Below are positions 8,620 to 17,821 of a DNA stretch of 64,000 nt, one piece after another. Both the position numbers and the translations under genes were made by a program. The notes beneath the pieces are model-generated. The model searched no databases. It saw only the letters and a program-made list of their open reading frames with translations, and was not told where the DNA came from. Position 1 is the first letter of the stretch. Every line of letters begins with the position of its first letter. The DNA comes from Candidatus Microthrix subdominans (GTDB lineage: Bacteria > Actinomycetota > Acidimicrobiia > Acidimicrobiales > Microtrichaceae), in NCBI GenBank assembly GCA_016719385.1, contig JADJZA010000007.1, positions 310,001-374,000 of the forward strand, written 5' to 3'.

Positions 8620-9528
8620 TCATGGACGCGTGGCGGTGACCAGGTGAGCTGCTGCCCCATAGCGAACCCCCGTGCCGTCGTGGTGCGGGCTGAGCGCCTC
8701 GGTCAGGGCCTCGCGAACCGGCTGGAGCAGCGTCGGATTGGCTTCGATCACCGGTGCCATCGCCGAGCCGGAGGTGAGGAACTCCACCGCCGAGCCGATC
8801 GGCCCAGGCCCGCCCAGGTAGATGCCGTCGGTCAGCGTCCGGGCCGAGGCGTCGGCCCACCCCGATCGCTCGAGGATGGCGACCGGTTGGTCGGGATCGG
8901 CCATCGAGAACGGTCCGGGAGCATCGGTCGGCTCGGGCTTCTGCGGACCGGTGACCGACTCGAGGAAGGGTTGTGCTGCGGCGCGCGGCTCGGTGAACCA
9001 GGGGTTGAGGTCCGGCGCGGCCCAGCAGATGAAGGCCAGCCGAGCGCCTGGTGCGGCGGCGGCCGCCAGGTTGGCGAAGGCGGCGTCCGGGTTGGAGAAG
9101 AACATGACCCCGAAGCGGCTGGTGATCACGTCGTAGGGGCGTCCACCGTTCAGTGCGGTCAAGTCGGCCACCTGTGCGTCCGCAACCTGGAAGGTCGGTC
9201 GGTGGTCTCGTCCGAGCCCGGAGGCGTCGGCGGCGGCTCGTGCCCCGGCGATCATCGCCGCCGACAGATCGACGCCGACCGCTGCACCCGCTGCACCGAC
9301 GGCGGCCGCGAGCGCCCTCGTGGTGAAACCGGTGCCGCAGCCCACGTCCAGGGCCGACTCGCCGGCGACCGGGGCGAGCTCGGCGACCAGCGCCTCGCTG
9401 TAGCCCCGCAGTTGGCCGTCGTAGGCGACGCTTCGCCGCACCCAGGATTGGCCGCGGCTGCCGGCCCAGAACTCCTGCATGGGGGCGTTGCCGGGATCGA
9501 TCGTGGGTGGGGCAGCTCGGTCGGCCAT
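8620..9528 (-). CDS. Class I SAM-dependent methyltransferase
   Basis: 302 residues. Motif I is clear (ALDVGCGTGFTT, residues 59-70), followed by the acidic motif II in AVGVDLSAAMIAGA and motif III-IV around YDVITSRFGVMFF. The fold matches UbiE/COQ5-like or arsenite-type methyltransferases, but the acceptor-binding C-terminal half (WAAPDLNPWFTEPRAA) does not identify a substrate. It sits downstream of the type II NADH dehydrogenase gene on the same strand, separated by a hairpin. A quinone link is possible but is inference only. Confidence 0.85.
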   Translation of the reverse strand: MADRAAPPTIDPGNAPMQEFWAGSRGQSWVRRSVAYDGQLRGYSEALVAELAPVAGESALDVGCGTGFTTRALAAAVGAAGAAVGVDLSAAMIAGARAAADASGLGRDHRPTFQVADAQVADLTALNGGRPYDVITSRFGVMFFSNPDAAFANLAAAAAPGARLAFICWAAPDLNPWFTEPRAAAQPFLESVTGPQKPEPTDAPGPFSMADPDQPVAILERSGWADASARTLTDGIYLGGPGPIGSAVEFLTSGSAMAPVIEANPTLLQPVREALTEALSPHHDGTGVRYGAAAHLVTATRP

Positions 9529-9589
9529 GGCGCCAGTAGATCACGTCGACCCCGGTGTGTTGGAGCCCAGCCGATCGACGCCGCTGCTC

Positions 9590-9614
9590 CGCCGGAGGCC
9601 TACTTCTCCGGCGG
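9590..9614. terminator. Hairpin overlapping the ndh stop codon
   Basis: CCGCCGGAG (9590-9598) and CTCCGGCGG (9606-9614) form a perfect 9-bp stem with a 7-base loop that includes the TAG stop of the NADH dehydrogenase gene. A terminator built into the end of the gene is likely, though no U-tract follows. Confidence 0.45.
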
Positions 9615-11018
9615 GTGGATGCCGCCGCTGTCGCTGCGGAAGGCGGGCGTCACCTGCTCGGGCCCCACCTCGGCCTCGGGGATGATTCGGCTTGCTCGAT
9701 CGTAGGTCACGTAGTTCCACGCCCAGTTGACCAACACGTTGGCACGGTTACGAAACCCGACCAGTTGCACCAGATGAAGGGCCAGCCAGGCCAGCCAGCC
9801 GAGCAGTCCCGAGAGGCGGATGCCGCCGGGCAGTTGGGCGACCGCCGAGGCCCGACCGATCGTGGCCATCGTGCCCTTGTCGGTGTAGCTGAAGGCCTCG
9901 GTCGCCTCGCCGTTGAGCCGCCGACCGATCATTGCTGCGGCGTGCTCGCCGCCCTGCATGGCCACCGGCGCCAGCTGGGGAAGGACCGAGCCGTCGTCGC
10001 CGTCGTGGGCAGAGGCGACGTCGCCGATGGCGAATATCTCCGGGTGCTCAGCGACCGACAGGTCGGCCCGCACCGGGATTCGTCCGCTCGGCCCGTCCGC
10101 CAACCCAAGCGCGTCGCCGAGCGGGCTGGCCCGTACCCCGGCCGCCCAGATCTTGGTGTGGGCGGGGATGGTCGCGCCCTTCCCGAGCAACGGACCGCTG
10201 AGCACCACCTCTTCGGCTCGCATCTCGTCGACGGTCGTGCCCAGCAGCACCTCGACCCCGCGTTGTTCCAACGTGGCCTTGGCCTTGGCGCCCAGCTTGG
10301 GGTGAAAGGACGCCAGCAGCGAGTCGCCCATCTCCACGAGCACCACCCGGGCCCGCCGGAGGTCCAAGCGGGGAAAGTCGTGGGCGAGCACGCGATCGAT
10401 CAGCTCGGCCATGCCGCCGGCCAGCTCGACACCGGTGGGGCCACCACCGGTGATCACGACGTTGATCAGTCCGTCCTCGATCAACTCCGGCCTGGCGTCG
10501 GCCTCCTCGAAGCAGCTGAGCACCTGGGCCCGCACCGCCAGTGCATCTCGGAGCGATTTCAGACCAAAGGCATGCTGGGCCACGCCGGGGATACCGAACG
10601 TGTCGCTCACCGCACCGGCGGCGAGCACCAGATGGTCGTAGCCCAATGACGAGCCGTCGGCCAGGTCGAGCCGGTGTTCGTCGAGATCGCCCCCGATCAC
10701 CCGGCCCATGCGCACCGACGCGTTGGCCTGGCGGTGAAAGATGCCCCGCGTGGCGTAGGTGACGTCGTCGCCGCCCAGGCCGGCGGTGGCCACCTGGTAC
10801 AACAACGGCTGAAAGGTGTGGTGGTTGTGGGCGTCGACGATGGTGACGTCCACCGGGGCGTCGGCAAGCGCACGAGCGGCGGCCAGGCCCCCGAAGCCGG
10901 CGCCGACGATCACGACGTGATGGCGGTGGAGCCCGGGGCGATGCGCCCGGGGCTTGCGAAGCGAGGTAGGGCGGTTCACACGTTCAACATACGTCCGGCC
11001 CGGACAGGGGCACACCAT
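9600..11018 (-). CDS. ndh: Type II (non-proton-pumping) NADH dehydrogenase
   Basis: 472 residues. Transfers electrons from NADH to quinone at the membrane face. The FAD-binding Rossmann motif VIVGAGFGGLAAARAL is near residue 36, and HTFQPLLYQVATAGL is the classic NDH-2 block. A second nucleotide motif, VVITGGGPTGVELAG, binds NADH. ASAHDGDDGSVLPQLAPVAMQGGEHAA precedes the C-terminal amphipathic/membrane segment LLGWLAWLALHLVQLVG that anchors the protein. The first 33 residues before the flavin motif are unusually long and Arg-rich, so the true start may be an internal GTG (VNRPTSL). It is divergent from the HAD phosphatase gene. Confidence 0.92.
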   Translation of the reverse strand: MVCPCPGRTYVERVNRPTSLRKPRAHRPGLHRHHVVIVGAGFGGLAAARALADAPVDVTIVDAHNHHTFQPLLYQVATAGLGGDDVTYATRGIFHRQANASVRMGRVIGGDLDEHRLDLADGSSLGYDHLVLAAGAVSDTFGIPGVAQHAFGLKSLRDALAVRAQVLSCFEEADARPELIEDGLINVVITGGGPTGVELAGGMAELIDRVLAHDFPRLDLRRARVVLVEMGDSLLASFHPKLGAKAKATLEQRGVEVLLGTTVDEMRAEEVVLSGPLLGKGATIPAHTKIWAAGVRASPLGDALGLADGPSGRIPVRADLSVAEHPEIFAIGDVASAHDGDDGSVLPQLAPVAMQGGEHAAAMIGRRLNGEATEAFSYTDKGTMATIGRASAVAQLPGGIRLSGLLGWLAWLALHLVQLVGFRNRANVLVNWAWNYVTYDRASRIIPEAEVGPEQVTPAFRSDSGGIHPPEK

Positions 11019-11069
11019 GAGGCCACGGCACGTACGGCCTGCGCAGTTCGGCCCGTTACGGTCGACGCC

Positions 11070-11756
11070 ATGGTCCCCTCAACACCTCCTTCGGCCGTCA
11101 TCTTCGACCTCGACGGGGTGCTGATCGATTCCGAACCTGTCTGGGAGGCGGCCGAAGCCGAGGTGTTTGCCTCGGTGGGGGTGCACCTCGACGCCTCCGA
11201 CACGGCGTCGACCACAGGCCTTCGCGTGGACGAGGTGGTGGCGCACTGGCTGGCCCGACGCCCCTGGGACGTCACTGCACCCGATGCGTCAGCGGAGGCG
11301 GTCGCCGCGACGCTCGTCGACGCAATGGTGGCGCACGCCCAAGACGATCCCACCGAGGTGCCCGGCGCGGTCGATGCCGTCGACCGACTGGCGAAGTCCG
11401 GTCGGCGCATGGCCGTGTGCTCGTCGTCGCCGCAACGGCTCATCGAGGCGTCGCTGGGTGGCTTGGGGCTCGGCGATCGTTTCGAGCTGGTGCATTCGGC
11501 CGAACACGAGCCGGCCGGCAAGCCCCACCCGGCCTGTTACCTGAGCACCGCCTCGATGCTCGGCGTGGCGCCGAGCGACTGCGTGGCCATCGAGGACTCG
11601 GTCAACGGCGCCATCGCCGCTGCCGCCGCCGGGCACGTCGTGGTCGCGCTGCCCGTATCGGAGCTCCGCAACGATCCGCGCTTCGACTTTTGCGCCCGGG
11701 TGCTCGACGGTCACCACCAGCTGGACGAGCAGCTGCTCGGCACCTTGTTGGCCTGA
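11070..11756 (+). CDS. HAD-superfamily sugar-phosphate-type phosphatase
   Basis: 228 residues. HAD motif I is FDLDGVLIDSEP with the nucleophile Asp13 and acid/base Asp15. Motif II is VCSSSP, motif III Lys lies in AGKPHP, and motif IV is IEDSVNGAIAA. The helical cap lies between motifs I and II. The best resemblance is to the 2-deoxyglucose-6-phosphatase/beta-phosphoglucomutase subgroup, so it probably dephosphorylates a small sugar phosphate. ATG at 11070 was chosen because motif I then sits at the usual distance from the N-terminus. The upstream open frame overlaps the divergent ndh start and is not protein-like. Confidence 0.88.
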   Translation: MVPSTPPSAVIFDLDGVLIDSEPVWEAAEAEVFASVGVHLDASDTASTTGLRVDEVVAHWLARRPWDVTAPDASAEAVAATLVDAMVAHAQDDPTEVPGAVDAVDRLAKSGRRMAVCSSSPQRLIEASLGGLGLGDRFELVHSAEHEPAGKPHPACYLSTASMLGVAPSDCVAIEDSVNGAIAAAAAGHVVVALPVSELRNDPRFDFCARVLDGHHQLDEQLLGTLLA

Positions 11757-11820
11757 CCGTGCGGCGTCAGGTGCTGCGGAACTAGCGCAGGGTGGGGGTC
11801 GCTGAAGAACAGCCGATCCT

Positions 11821-12315
11821 TCAACGCCGGATCTCGATCAACAGCACCCAGGCGGAGAGCACGGAGCCGATGATGATCAGGATCATTCCTGCCGCGATCC
11901 AATAGAGGCCCGAAGCATTCGAGGCAATGAGCAGGATGGAGCCGACCGCCAACGGGACGAGTTGCACAGCCGCGACGGCGGATCTGGCCACCAGGGTGGC
12001 GACGGGTCGCTTCGATTCGGATGTCATGCGCATGATGGCGGTGACGTGCTGGACGGTCGCCAAGAGGGTTCCGACCAAGATCTCGATGCCGAGCGTCGGG
12101 GCCGGTTCCCCTGGGATCAGACCGACACCGGCCACGACCACGACCAAGATCAACGAACCGATGGCTGCAGCCGCCCGGGCAGGCAACGAATGATCGGCGA
12201 GGATCTCTGTGAGGCTGACCGAGATGCCGACCATGACCAGCCCAGCGAGTGCCGCCCCGGCGCCACCGATGGCGACGTAGAAATCGCCCCAACCGGCCGT
12301 CAGGGAAGCTTCCAT
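11821..12315 (-). CDS. Small polytopic membrane protein of unknown function
   Basis: 164 residues with four to five hydrophobic segments: YVAIGGAGAALAGLVMVGI, AAIGSLILVVVVAGVGLI, LGIEILVGTLLATVQ, AVQLVPLAVGSILLI and YWIAAGMILIIIGSVLSAWVLL. The start MEASLTAGWGDFYVAIGGAGAALAGL resembles short uncharacterised actinobacterial membrane proteins that begin with a WxDFYVxxGGAGAAL-like stretch. No catalytic motif is visible. It is the last gene of a possible two-gene unit behind the crotonase gene, 89 bases away. Confidence 0.7.
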   Translation of the reverse strand: MEASLTAGWGDFYVAIGGAGAALAGLVMVGISVSLTEILADHSLPARAAAAIGSLILVVVVAGVGLIPGEPAPTLGIEILVGTLLATVQHVTAIMRMTSESKRPVATLVARSAVAAVQLVPLAVGSILLIASNASGLYWIAAGMILIIIGSVLSAWVLLIEIRR

Positions 12316-12404
12316 ACCTCAAGCCTACGATCGAGACGGCAGCCGCGGAAGGGTAAGTCCGCCGGTGAATTCGGGCTCGCTTCAGGCTTTTGCCTACTCC
12401 CTGG

Positions 12405-13346
12405 TCAGGTGAAGCGGGGCTCGTCCCACCACGGGTACCAGTCGGGCAGATCGGAGGGCACCGACTGGGTCCAGGTCGGTGGCCGCTTCTCGAGGAACGA
12501 CATGATGCCTTCGGCAACGTCGGGGCCTCGGCCCTGGGCGACGACGGCGCGGCTATCGATGCGGTGGGCCTCCATCGGATGGGAGGCGCCCAGGCCCCGC
12601 CACATCATCTGGCGGGTGAGGGTGGCCGATACCGGCGCCGAGCCGGAGATGAATCCCTTGGCCAGCGCCCGGGCATCGGCGATCAATGTTTCGGGTTCGT
12701 GCAGCGACCGCACCAGCCCGCCTTCGAGCGCTGTTTCGGCGGAGATCAGCTGGGCGGTGTAGCACCACTCGAGTGCCGTCGAGATTCCCACAATTCTGGG
12801 CAAAAACCACGACGAGGTGGCTTCGGGCACCAGGCCTCGGCTGTTGAACACGAACCCAAACCTGGCGTTGGGCACGGCGAGGCGGATGTCGGCCGGCAGG
12901 CACATCGTCACGCCGATGCCCACGGCGTCACCGCTGATGGCCGCGATCACCGGCTTGGTGCAGCGGAACAGGCGCAGCACCACGATGCCGCCGGTGTCGC
13001 GTATGGCGTCGGGATCGTCGCCGCGCATGTCGTCGATTCCGCCGTAGAACCGGGCGACCGGATCGTCGGTGGCCGAGTCGTCGGTGCCGAAGACCGAGTC
13101 GGCCCTGGCCTCGTAGTCGAATGTTGCGGTGCCGGCCGATAGGTCGGCCCCGGCGCAGAACGCCTTGCCCTCGCCGGTGATGATCAGGGCGCGCACACCG
13201 TCGTCGCCGTCAACCAGGTCGAGGGCCGACATGATCTCTGCCGCCATCAGTTGGGTAAACGCGTTCAACCGATCTGGTCGGTGCAAGGTCAGCGTGGCGA
13301 TCTGGTCGGTCACCTCGTAGCGGATGGTCTCAAATTCGGTCCCCAT
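12405..13346 (-). CDS. Enoyl-CoA hydratase/isomerase family protein (crotonase)
   Basis: 313 residues from ATG at 13346. Crotonase landmarks are LTLHRPDRLNAF, the first oxyanion-hole segment GEGKAFCAGADLS and the second, AISGDAVGIGVTMCLPADIRLA. The position after GFVFNSRGLVPEA carries a Glu at the usual acid/base site. At 313 residues it is longer than a minimal 260-residue hydratase because of an insertion (DSVFGTDDSATDDP) after the first oxyanion loop. It would hydrate or isomerise an acyl-CoA in beta-oxidation or a related route. The gene is divergent from the 2OG oxygenase, with a large hairpin between them. Confidence 0.88.
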   Translation of the reverse strand: MGTEFETIRYEVTDQIATLTLHRPDRLNAFTQLMAAEIMSALDLVDGDDGVRALIITGEGKAFCAGADLSAGTATFDYEARADSVFGTDDSATDDPVARFYGGIDDMRGDDPDAIRDTGGIVVLRLFRCTKPVIAAISGDAVGIGVTMCLPADIRLAVPNARFGFVFNSRGLVPEATSSWFLPRIVGISTALEWCYTAQLISAETALEGGLVRSLHEPETLIADARALAKGFISGSAPVSATLTRQMMWRGLGASHPMEAHRIDSRAVVAQGRGPDVAEGIMSFLEKRPPTWTQSVPSDLPDWYPWWDEPRFT

Positions 13347-13408
13347 CGCCGCAGTCTGCCAGAGGCGATCATTCGTGACGTGGGTGCGGGGAAAGCTGCG
13401 GTAGGGAG

Positions 13409-13481
13409 AGAGGGGCCCCCGCTGCCCTCTGAGCTGGCGGAAGCTCGAGTGAGGCTTGGCGGATTGAGCGGGGGCCCCTCT
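13409..13481. repeat. 15-bp perfect inverted repeat with 43-base loop
   Basis: AGAGGGGCCCCCGCT (13409-13423) and AGCGGGGGCCCCTCT (13467-13481) are exact complements. They lie in the 271-base gap between the divergent crotonase and 2OG oxygenase genes, where no coding frame is seen. Each arm also contains the palindrome GGGGCCCC. A divergent-promoter regulatory element or a remnant of a small mobile element are both possible. The rest of the gap holds nothing I recognise. Confidence 0.75.
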
Positions 13482-13617
13482 GCACCCTCGACTATCCACC
13501 TGTCACGGCCTCTAAACCTCGAGTCCCAGGTTTTTCGGTTCTGGGTGACGCCCTCGGAGGCGGTGGCGACGTGCGCCAGGCCGGGGGAGACTGGCCGCTC
13601 GCCACCGGAGGATGCCC

Positions 13618-14613
13618 ATGACCGACGAGATTCTCGACGTTGACCTGCTCGCATTCGAGTCCGGCGATGCCGCCGCACGGCGAGCGGTGGTCGACGGAGT
13701 GATGCGGTCCCTCGAGACCGGCTTCGTGTACACCACCCACGATCTGGGCGAGGACTTCCTCGACGAGGCCTACGGGTACCTCGCTGAGTTCTTCGGCCGG
13801 GATGCCGAGGAGAAGGACCGGTTTCGGGCGCCGGGGTCGATGGGCCAGACCGGCTACACGGGGTTGCTGGTCGAGACGGCTGCGGTCTCGGACACGCCCG
13901 ACTGGAAGGAGATGTTGAACTGGGGCGAGAACGTGCCCGAGGGTCATCCGCTGCGGCGCCGCTATCCACACCGCTACGCCGATCAGGTGTTGCCGGAGGC
14001 GGCCGTGCCGGGTATCACCGAGGTGCTGATCACGTTCCATCGGCGCATGGCCGAGCTTCAGCGGCGGCTTCTTCGCATCATCGCCCTGGGGCTCGGTGCG
14101 GCGGAGGGGTTCTTCGACGAGCTGGTCCTGGACGGGTCGACGCTCACACGGGCCATCCACTACCCGGCGATGAACCTGGCGCCGGGCGCCGACCATCTGT
14201 GGGCAGGCCCTCACGCCGACATCAACCTGATCACGGCGCTGCCCCGCGCCACTTCCAAGGGGTTGCAAGTGCAGGTGGGGGAGCGGTGGGCCGATGCTGC
14301 GCCGCCGGACGGCCACGCCATCATCAACACCGGCATCATGTTGGAGCGGCTTTCCAACGGCCGCATCCCGGTCGGCTGGCACCGGGTGGCCGCCGATCCC
14401 GCCGACTCGGGCGAGCGTTACTCGGTCGTGCAGTTTTGTCATCCCACGCCGTGGACCATTCTGGCGCCGCTCGAGTCGTGCATCACGCCGGACAACCCGC
14501 AGCGCTACTCGGGCATCGAGGCGGGCGACCTGCTCGACCAGGTGCTGTGGCAGATCAACCTGGTTGAGGACGGCCGCCGAGTGGCTGAGGATACGGAAGC
14601 AAGCTGTTATTGA
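13618..14613 (+). CDS. 2-oxoglutarate/Fe(II)-dependent oxygenase, isopenicillin-N-synthase-like
   Basis: 331 residues from ATG at 13618, which has GGAGG seven bases upstream; an in-frame ATG at 13612 is too close to that site. The double-stranded beta-helix residues are present: His199 and Asp201 in GPHADINLIT, His255 in GWHRV, and the 2OG-binding Arg267-x-Ser269 in ERYSVV. An N-terminal DIOX_N-type region precedes them (VMRSLETGFVYTTHDLGEDF). It hydroxylates or desaturates a small molecule in the cytosol; the substrate is unknown. The last dozen codons run into a VOC-domain remnant, so the natural C-terminus may have been altered by a deletion. Confidence 0.88.
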   Translation: MTDEILDVDLLAFESGDAAARRAVVDGVMRSLETGFVYTTHDLGEDFLDEAYGYLAEFFGRDAEEKDRFRAPGSMGQTGYTGLLVETAAVSDTPDWKEMLNWGENVPEGHPLRRRYPHRYADQVLPEAAVPGITEVLITFHRRMAELQRRLLRIIALGLGAAEGFFDELVLDGSTLTRAIHYPAMNLAPGADHLWAGPHADINLITALPRATSKGLQVQVGERWADAAPPDGHAIINTGIMLERLSNGRIPVGWHRVAADPADSGERYSVVQFCHPTPWTILAPLESCITPDNPQRYSGIEAGDLLDQVLWQINLVEDGRRVAEDTEASCY

Positions 14614-14816
14614 GGCTGACGGTGACCGACGCCGACAGTGTCGGACGGGCCATGGAGGCGGGTGGAGCGCAGGTGATCGTCCCGATCGAGGCCCGGTACT
14701 ACGGCCCGCGTGAGGGTCGCCTGCGCGATCCCTTCGGGCACCTGTGGATCGTCAGCCAGGGATGCGAGGGTCTCTCCAAGGAAGAAGTCCAGAAACGCAT
14801 CGACCGGAGCAGCTAA
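14589..14816 (+). pseudogene. C-terminal remnant of a VOC (glyoxalase/PhnB-like) protein
   Basis: Beginning in a frame opened just after a TGA at 14586, the sequence encodes KLLLRLTVTDADSVGRAMEAGG and then YGPREGRLRDPFGHLWIVSQ. This is the second half of a PhnB/VOC fold with the conserved RDPFGHLW block. The N-terminal half is missing and no ribosome binding site or normal start is seen; only a TTG at 14610 could open it. It overlaps the end of the 2OG oxygenase gene. The simplest reading is a deletion that removed a VOC gene's 5' half and the spacer. Confidence 0.7.
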
Positions 14817-14847
14817 TCCGTCAGGGCCGATTGGAGGAGCTACGAGC

Positions 14848-14868
14848 ATTCGTGTAGTTAGATTCGTG
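14848..14868. promoter_or_regulatory. Direct repeats, probable antitoxin operator
   Basis: ATTCGTG occurs twice (14848-14854 and 14862-14868), spaced 14 bases apart, just upstream of the ribbon-helix-helix gene. Ribbon-helix-helix antitoxins bind short repeated sites of this kind in their own promoters. TACGTT at 14870-14875 lies about 6 bases before the ATG and could be a -10 box for a leaderless transcript. Confidence 0.45.
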
Positions 14869-14881
14869 ATACGTTGACGGT

Positions 14882-15121
14882 ATGGCGCAAGCGATCTCAG
14901 TGCGGCTCGACGACGACGCAGAACGGGCGTTGCGGCTGCTTCAGCAGACCGGAAGCTCTCGTTCGGAGGCGATTCGGTCGGCACTGATCGACGCTGCGAA
15001 TCGGCAGCGCCGTAGCTCGGAACTCGCGGCCGAGTCGGCTGCGCTCGAGGCCGATGAGAAGGATCGACGGGAAATGCTCGCCGTGGCCGAAATGATGGAC
15101 TCGCTGCGTGCTCCGCGGTGA
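14882..15121 (+). CDS. Ribbon-helix-helix (MazE/CopG-like) antitoxin
   Basis: 79 residues. The start MAQAISVRLDDDAERALRLL is the beta-strand and first helix of the ribbon-helix-helix fold, followed by SSRSEAIRSALIDAA. The C-terminal half is highly charged and probably wraps the toxin. It overlaps the toxin frame by 14 bases (ends at 15121; the toxin opens at 15108), the usual arrangement for a type II toxin-antitoxin module. It should bind and neutralise the toxin and repress the operon. The antitoxin itself looks intact although the toxin does not. Confidence 0.85.
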   Translation: MAQAISVRLDDDAERALRLLQQTGSSRSEAIRSALIDAANRQRRSSELAAESAALEADEKDRREMLAVAEMMDSLRAPR

Positions 15122-15436
15122 CGTGTACCGGTTCCTGGTCCCGAAAGGAACCGGGCATGAGCAGCGGGGCAATCGCTACGGCGTCCTGGTTCAAGCGAAC
15201 GAACTTCTGCCTCGGTCGGTCGTGCTCATGGCGCCGACCTCGCTGAGCGCTCGTCCTGCCTCCTACCGTCCCGAGGTCCAATGCGCGGAGAGCCGACCCC
15301 AGTTCTTGGCGCGCAGATGGCGGCCGTCGACGTTGCTCGCCTTGGCGAGTTGGAAGGTCATCTGGGGCCGGAGGAACTCTGGGGTGTGGACGAGGCGATC
15401 GCGACCGTCGTTGGACTTCGGGGACGCTCACGGTGA
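15108..15436 (+). pseudogene. MazF/PemK-type toxin with a frameshift
   Basis: The first half reads LRGDVYRFLVPKGTGHEQRGNR and VLVQANELLPRSVVLMAPTS, the MazF barrel start. After about 15280 the family sequence moves to another frame: RGEPTPVLGAQMAAVDV and GHLGPEELWGVDEAIATVVGL, ending with TGA at 15434-15436. One missing base near 15280 explains the change. An intact member would be an mRNA endonuclease of about 110 residues. In the undisturbed frame the protein instead runs into unrelated Arg/Trp-rich sequence to 15491. The lesion may be real, leaving an orphan antitoxin, or a base-calling error. Confidence 0.75.
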
Positions 15437-15510
15437 CGCTGGCCGGATGAACCGAACGCCATGGTGGAGGCTGAGCCCGATGCGTCCGTAGCGATGCGTG
15501 GCAAATCGGT

Positions 15511-15539
15511 TTGTTGCGGAGAGCATCTCCCGGTATCAT
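15511..15539 (+). promoter_or_regulatory. Sigma-70-type promoter of the initiator tRNA gene
   Basis: TTGTTG at 15511-15516 and TATCAT at 15534-15539 are separated by 17 bases, and the mature tRNA begins 11 bases after the -10 box. The spacing fits a housekeeping sigma factor promoter with a short 5' leader. Confidence 0.65.
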
Positions 15540-15550
15540 GTACAACACGC

Positions 15551-15627
<77 letters not shown>

Positions 15628-15640
15628 TCGTTAAGTAGTG

Positions 15641-15676
15641 CAACAGCAGGCCGTAGGGCCTGCTGTTGTGGTTTTC
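15641..15676 (+). terminator. Rho-independent terminator of the tRNA gene
   Basis: CAACAGCAGGCC pairs perfectly with GGCCTGCTGTTG around a GTAG loop (15641-15668), followed by TGGTTTT. It begins 13 bases after the tRNA CCA end. Stem strength and the short T-run make this one of the clearest terminators in the window. Confidence 0.85.
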
Positions 15677-15785
15677 GGCAGGCCCGATTCGGACGCTGTC
15701 TGCCAGATTCCCGAAATCGAGTCGCTGGACGGCTGCCTGAAAACCCGACGAGTGGCACAGAGCGTCGAGTAGACGCCTGCTGAGA

Positions 15786-15999
15786 CAGCTTCGACGGCGC
15801 CGAAGCGTTCTATCGGCCGTCGGCTCGGCTACATCGGTCGGCCACTCTTCAACAGACCCGCAGCGGCCCGAAAGGCGGAGCGGCGACGCGCCGTCGATCG
15901 CAGGCCAGCGACGACCACGGGTTCACCATTGACGAGGCCGAGGTCATCTACTGGGGCGTGTGCCCCGAATGTCGGGCGACCGGCGCCGACGCGACCTGA
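15786..15999 (+). pseudogene. furA: Remnant of a FurA-type ferric uptake regulator
   Basis: The end of the stretch encodes SDDHGFTIDEAEVIYWGVCPEC followed by RATGADAT and a stop. This is the C-terminal domain of actinobacterial FurA with its CPxC zinc motif. Upstream, in another frame, GDAPSIA matches the preceding FurA segment, and LRRRRSVLSAV resembles its N-terminal helix. The middle of the protein is missing. No start codon or ribosome site remains. In Actinobacteria furA normally precedes katG and represses it, exactly as placed here, which supports the reading. The 5' part is the least certain. Confidence 0.65.
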
Positions 16000-16055
16000 G
16001 CCCGACCACCCACCCGACCCGATCGCACCCATCCCGAGTACTCAAGGAGCACCAA

Positions 16056-17656
<1,601 letters not shown>

Positions 17657-17797
17657 TCTGACCGGCATGCCATCGCTGATGGCCTATCCCGACTCCTCGC
17701 CGACACCTGCACCCTCTACCTCAAGACCCACCTATTGACCCAGCGCTTGCAGGTCCACGAGAAGACCGCCTGGATGCTGCGCAGCATGCTGGAGTAG
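17657..17797 (+). pseudogene. dps: Remnant of a Dps-type DNA-protecting ferritin
   Basis: Reading from GAC at 17660: DRHAIADGLSRLLADTCTLYLKTH, the first helix of Dps, followed directly by RLQVHEKTAWMLRSMLE, the last helix, and a TAG stop. The central 100 or so residues with the remaining ferroxidase ligands are missing. The N-terminus is fused to the truncated katG end, so one deletion took out the katG tail, the spacer and the dps start, and another took the dps centre. Dps next to katG fits an OxyR/FurA-type peroxide stress cluster. Confidence 0.82.
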
Positions 17798-17821
17798 CGG
17801 GCCAGGAGCGGCAACAATCGA

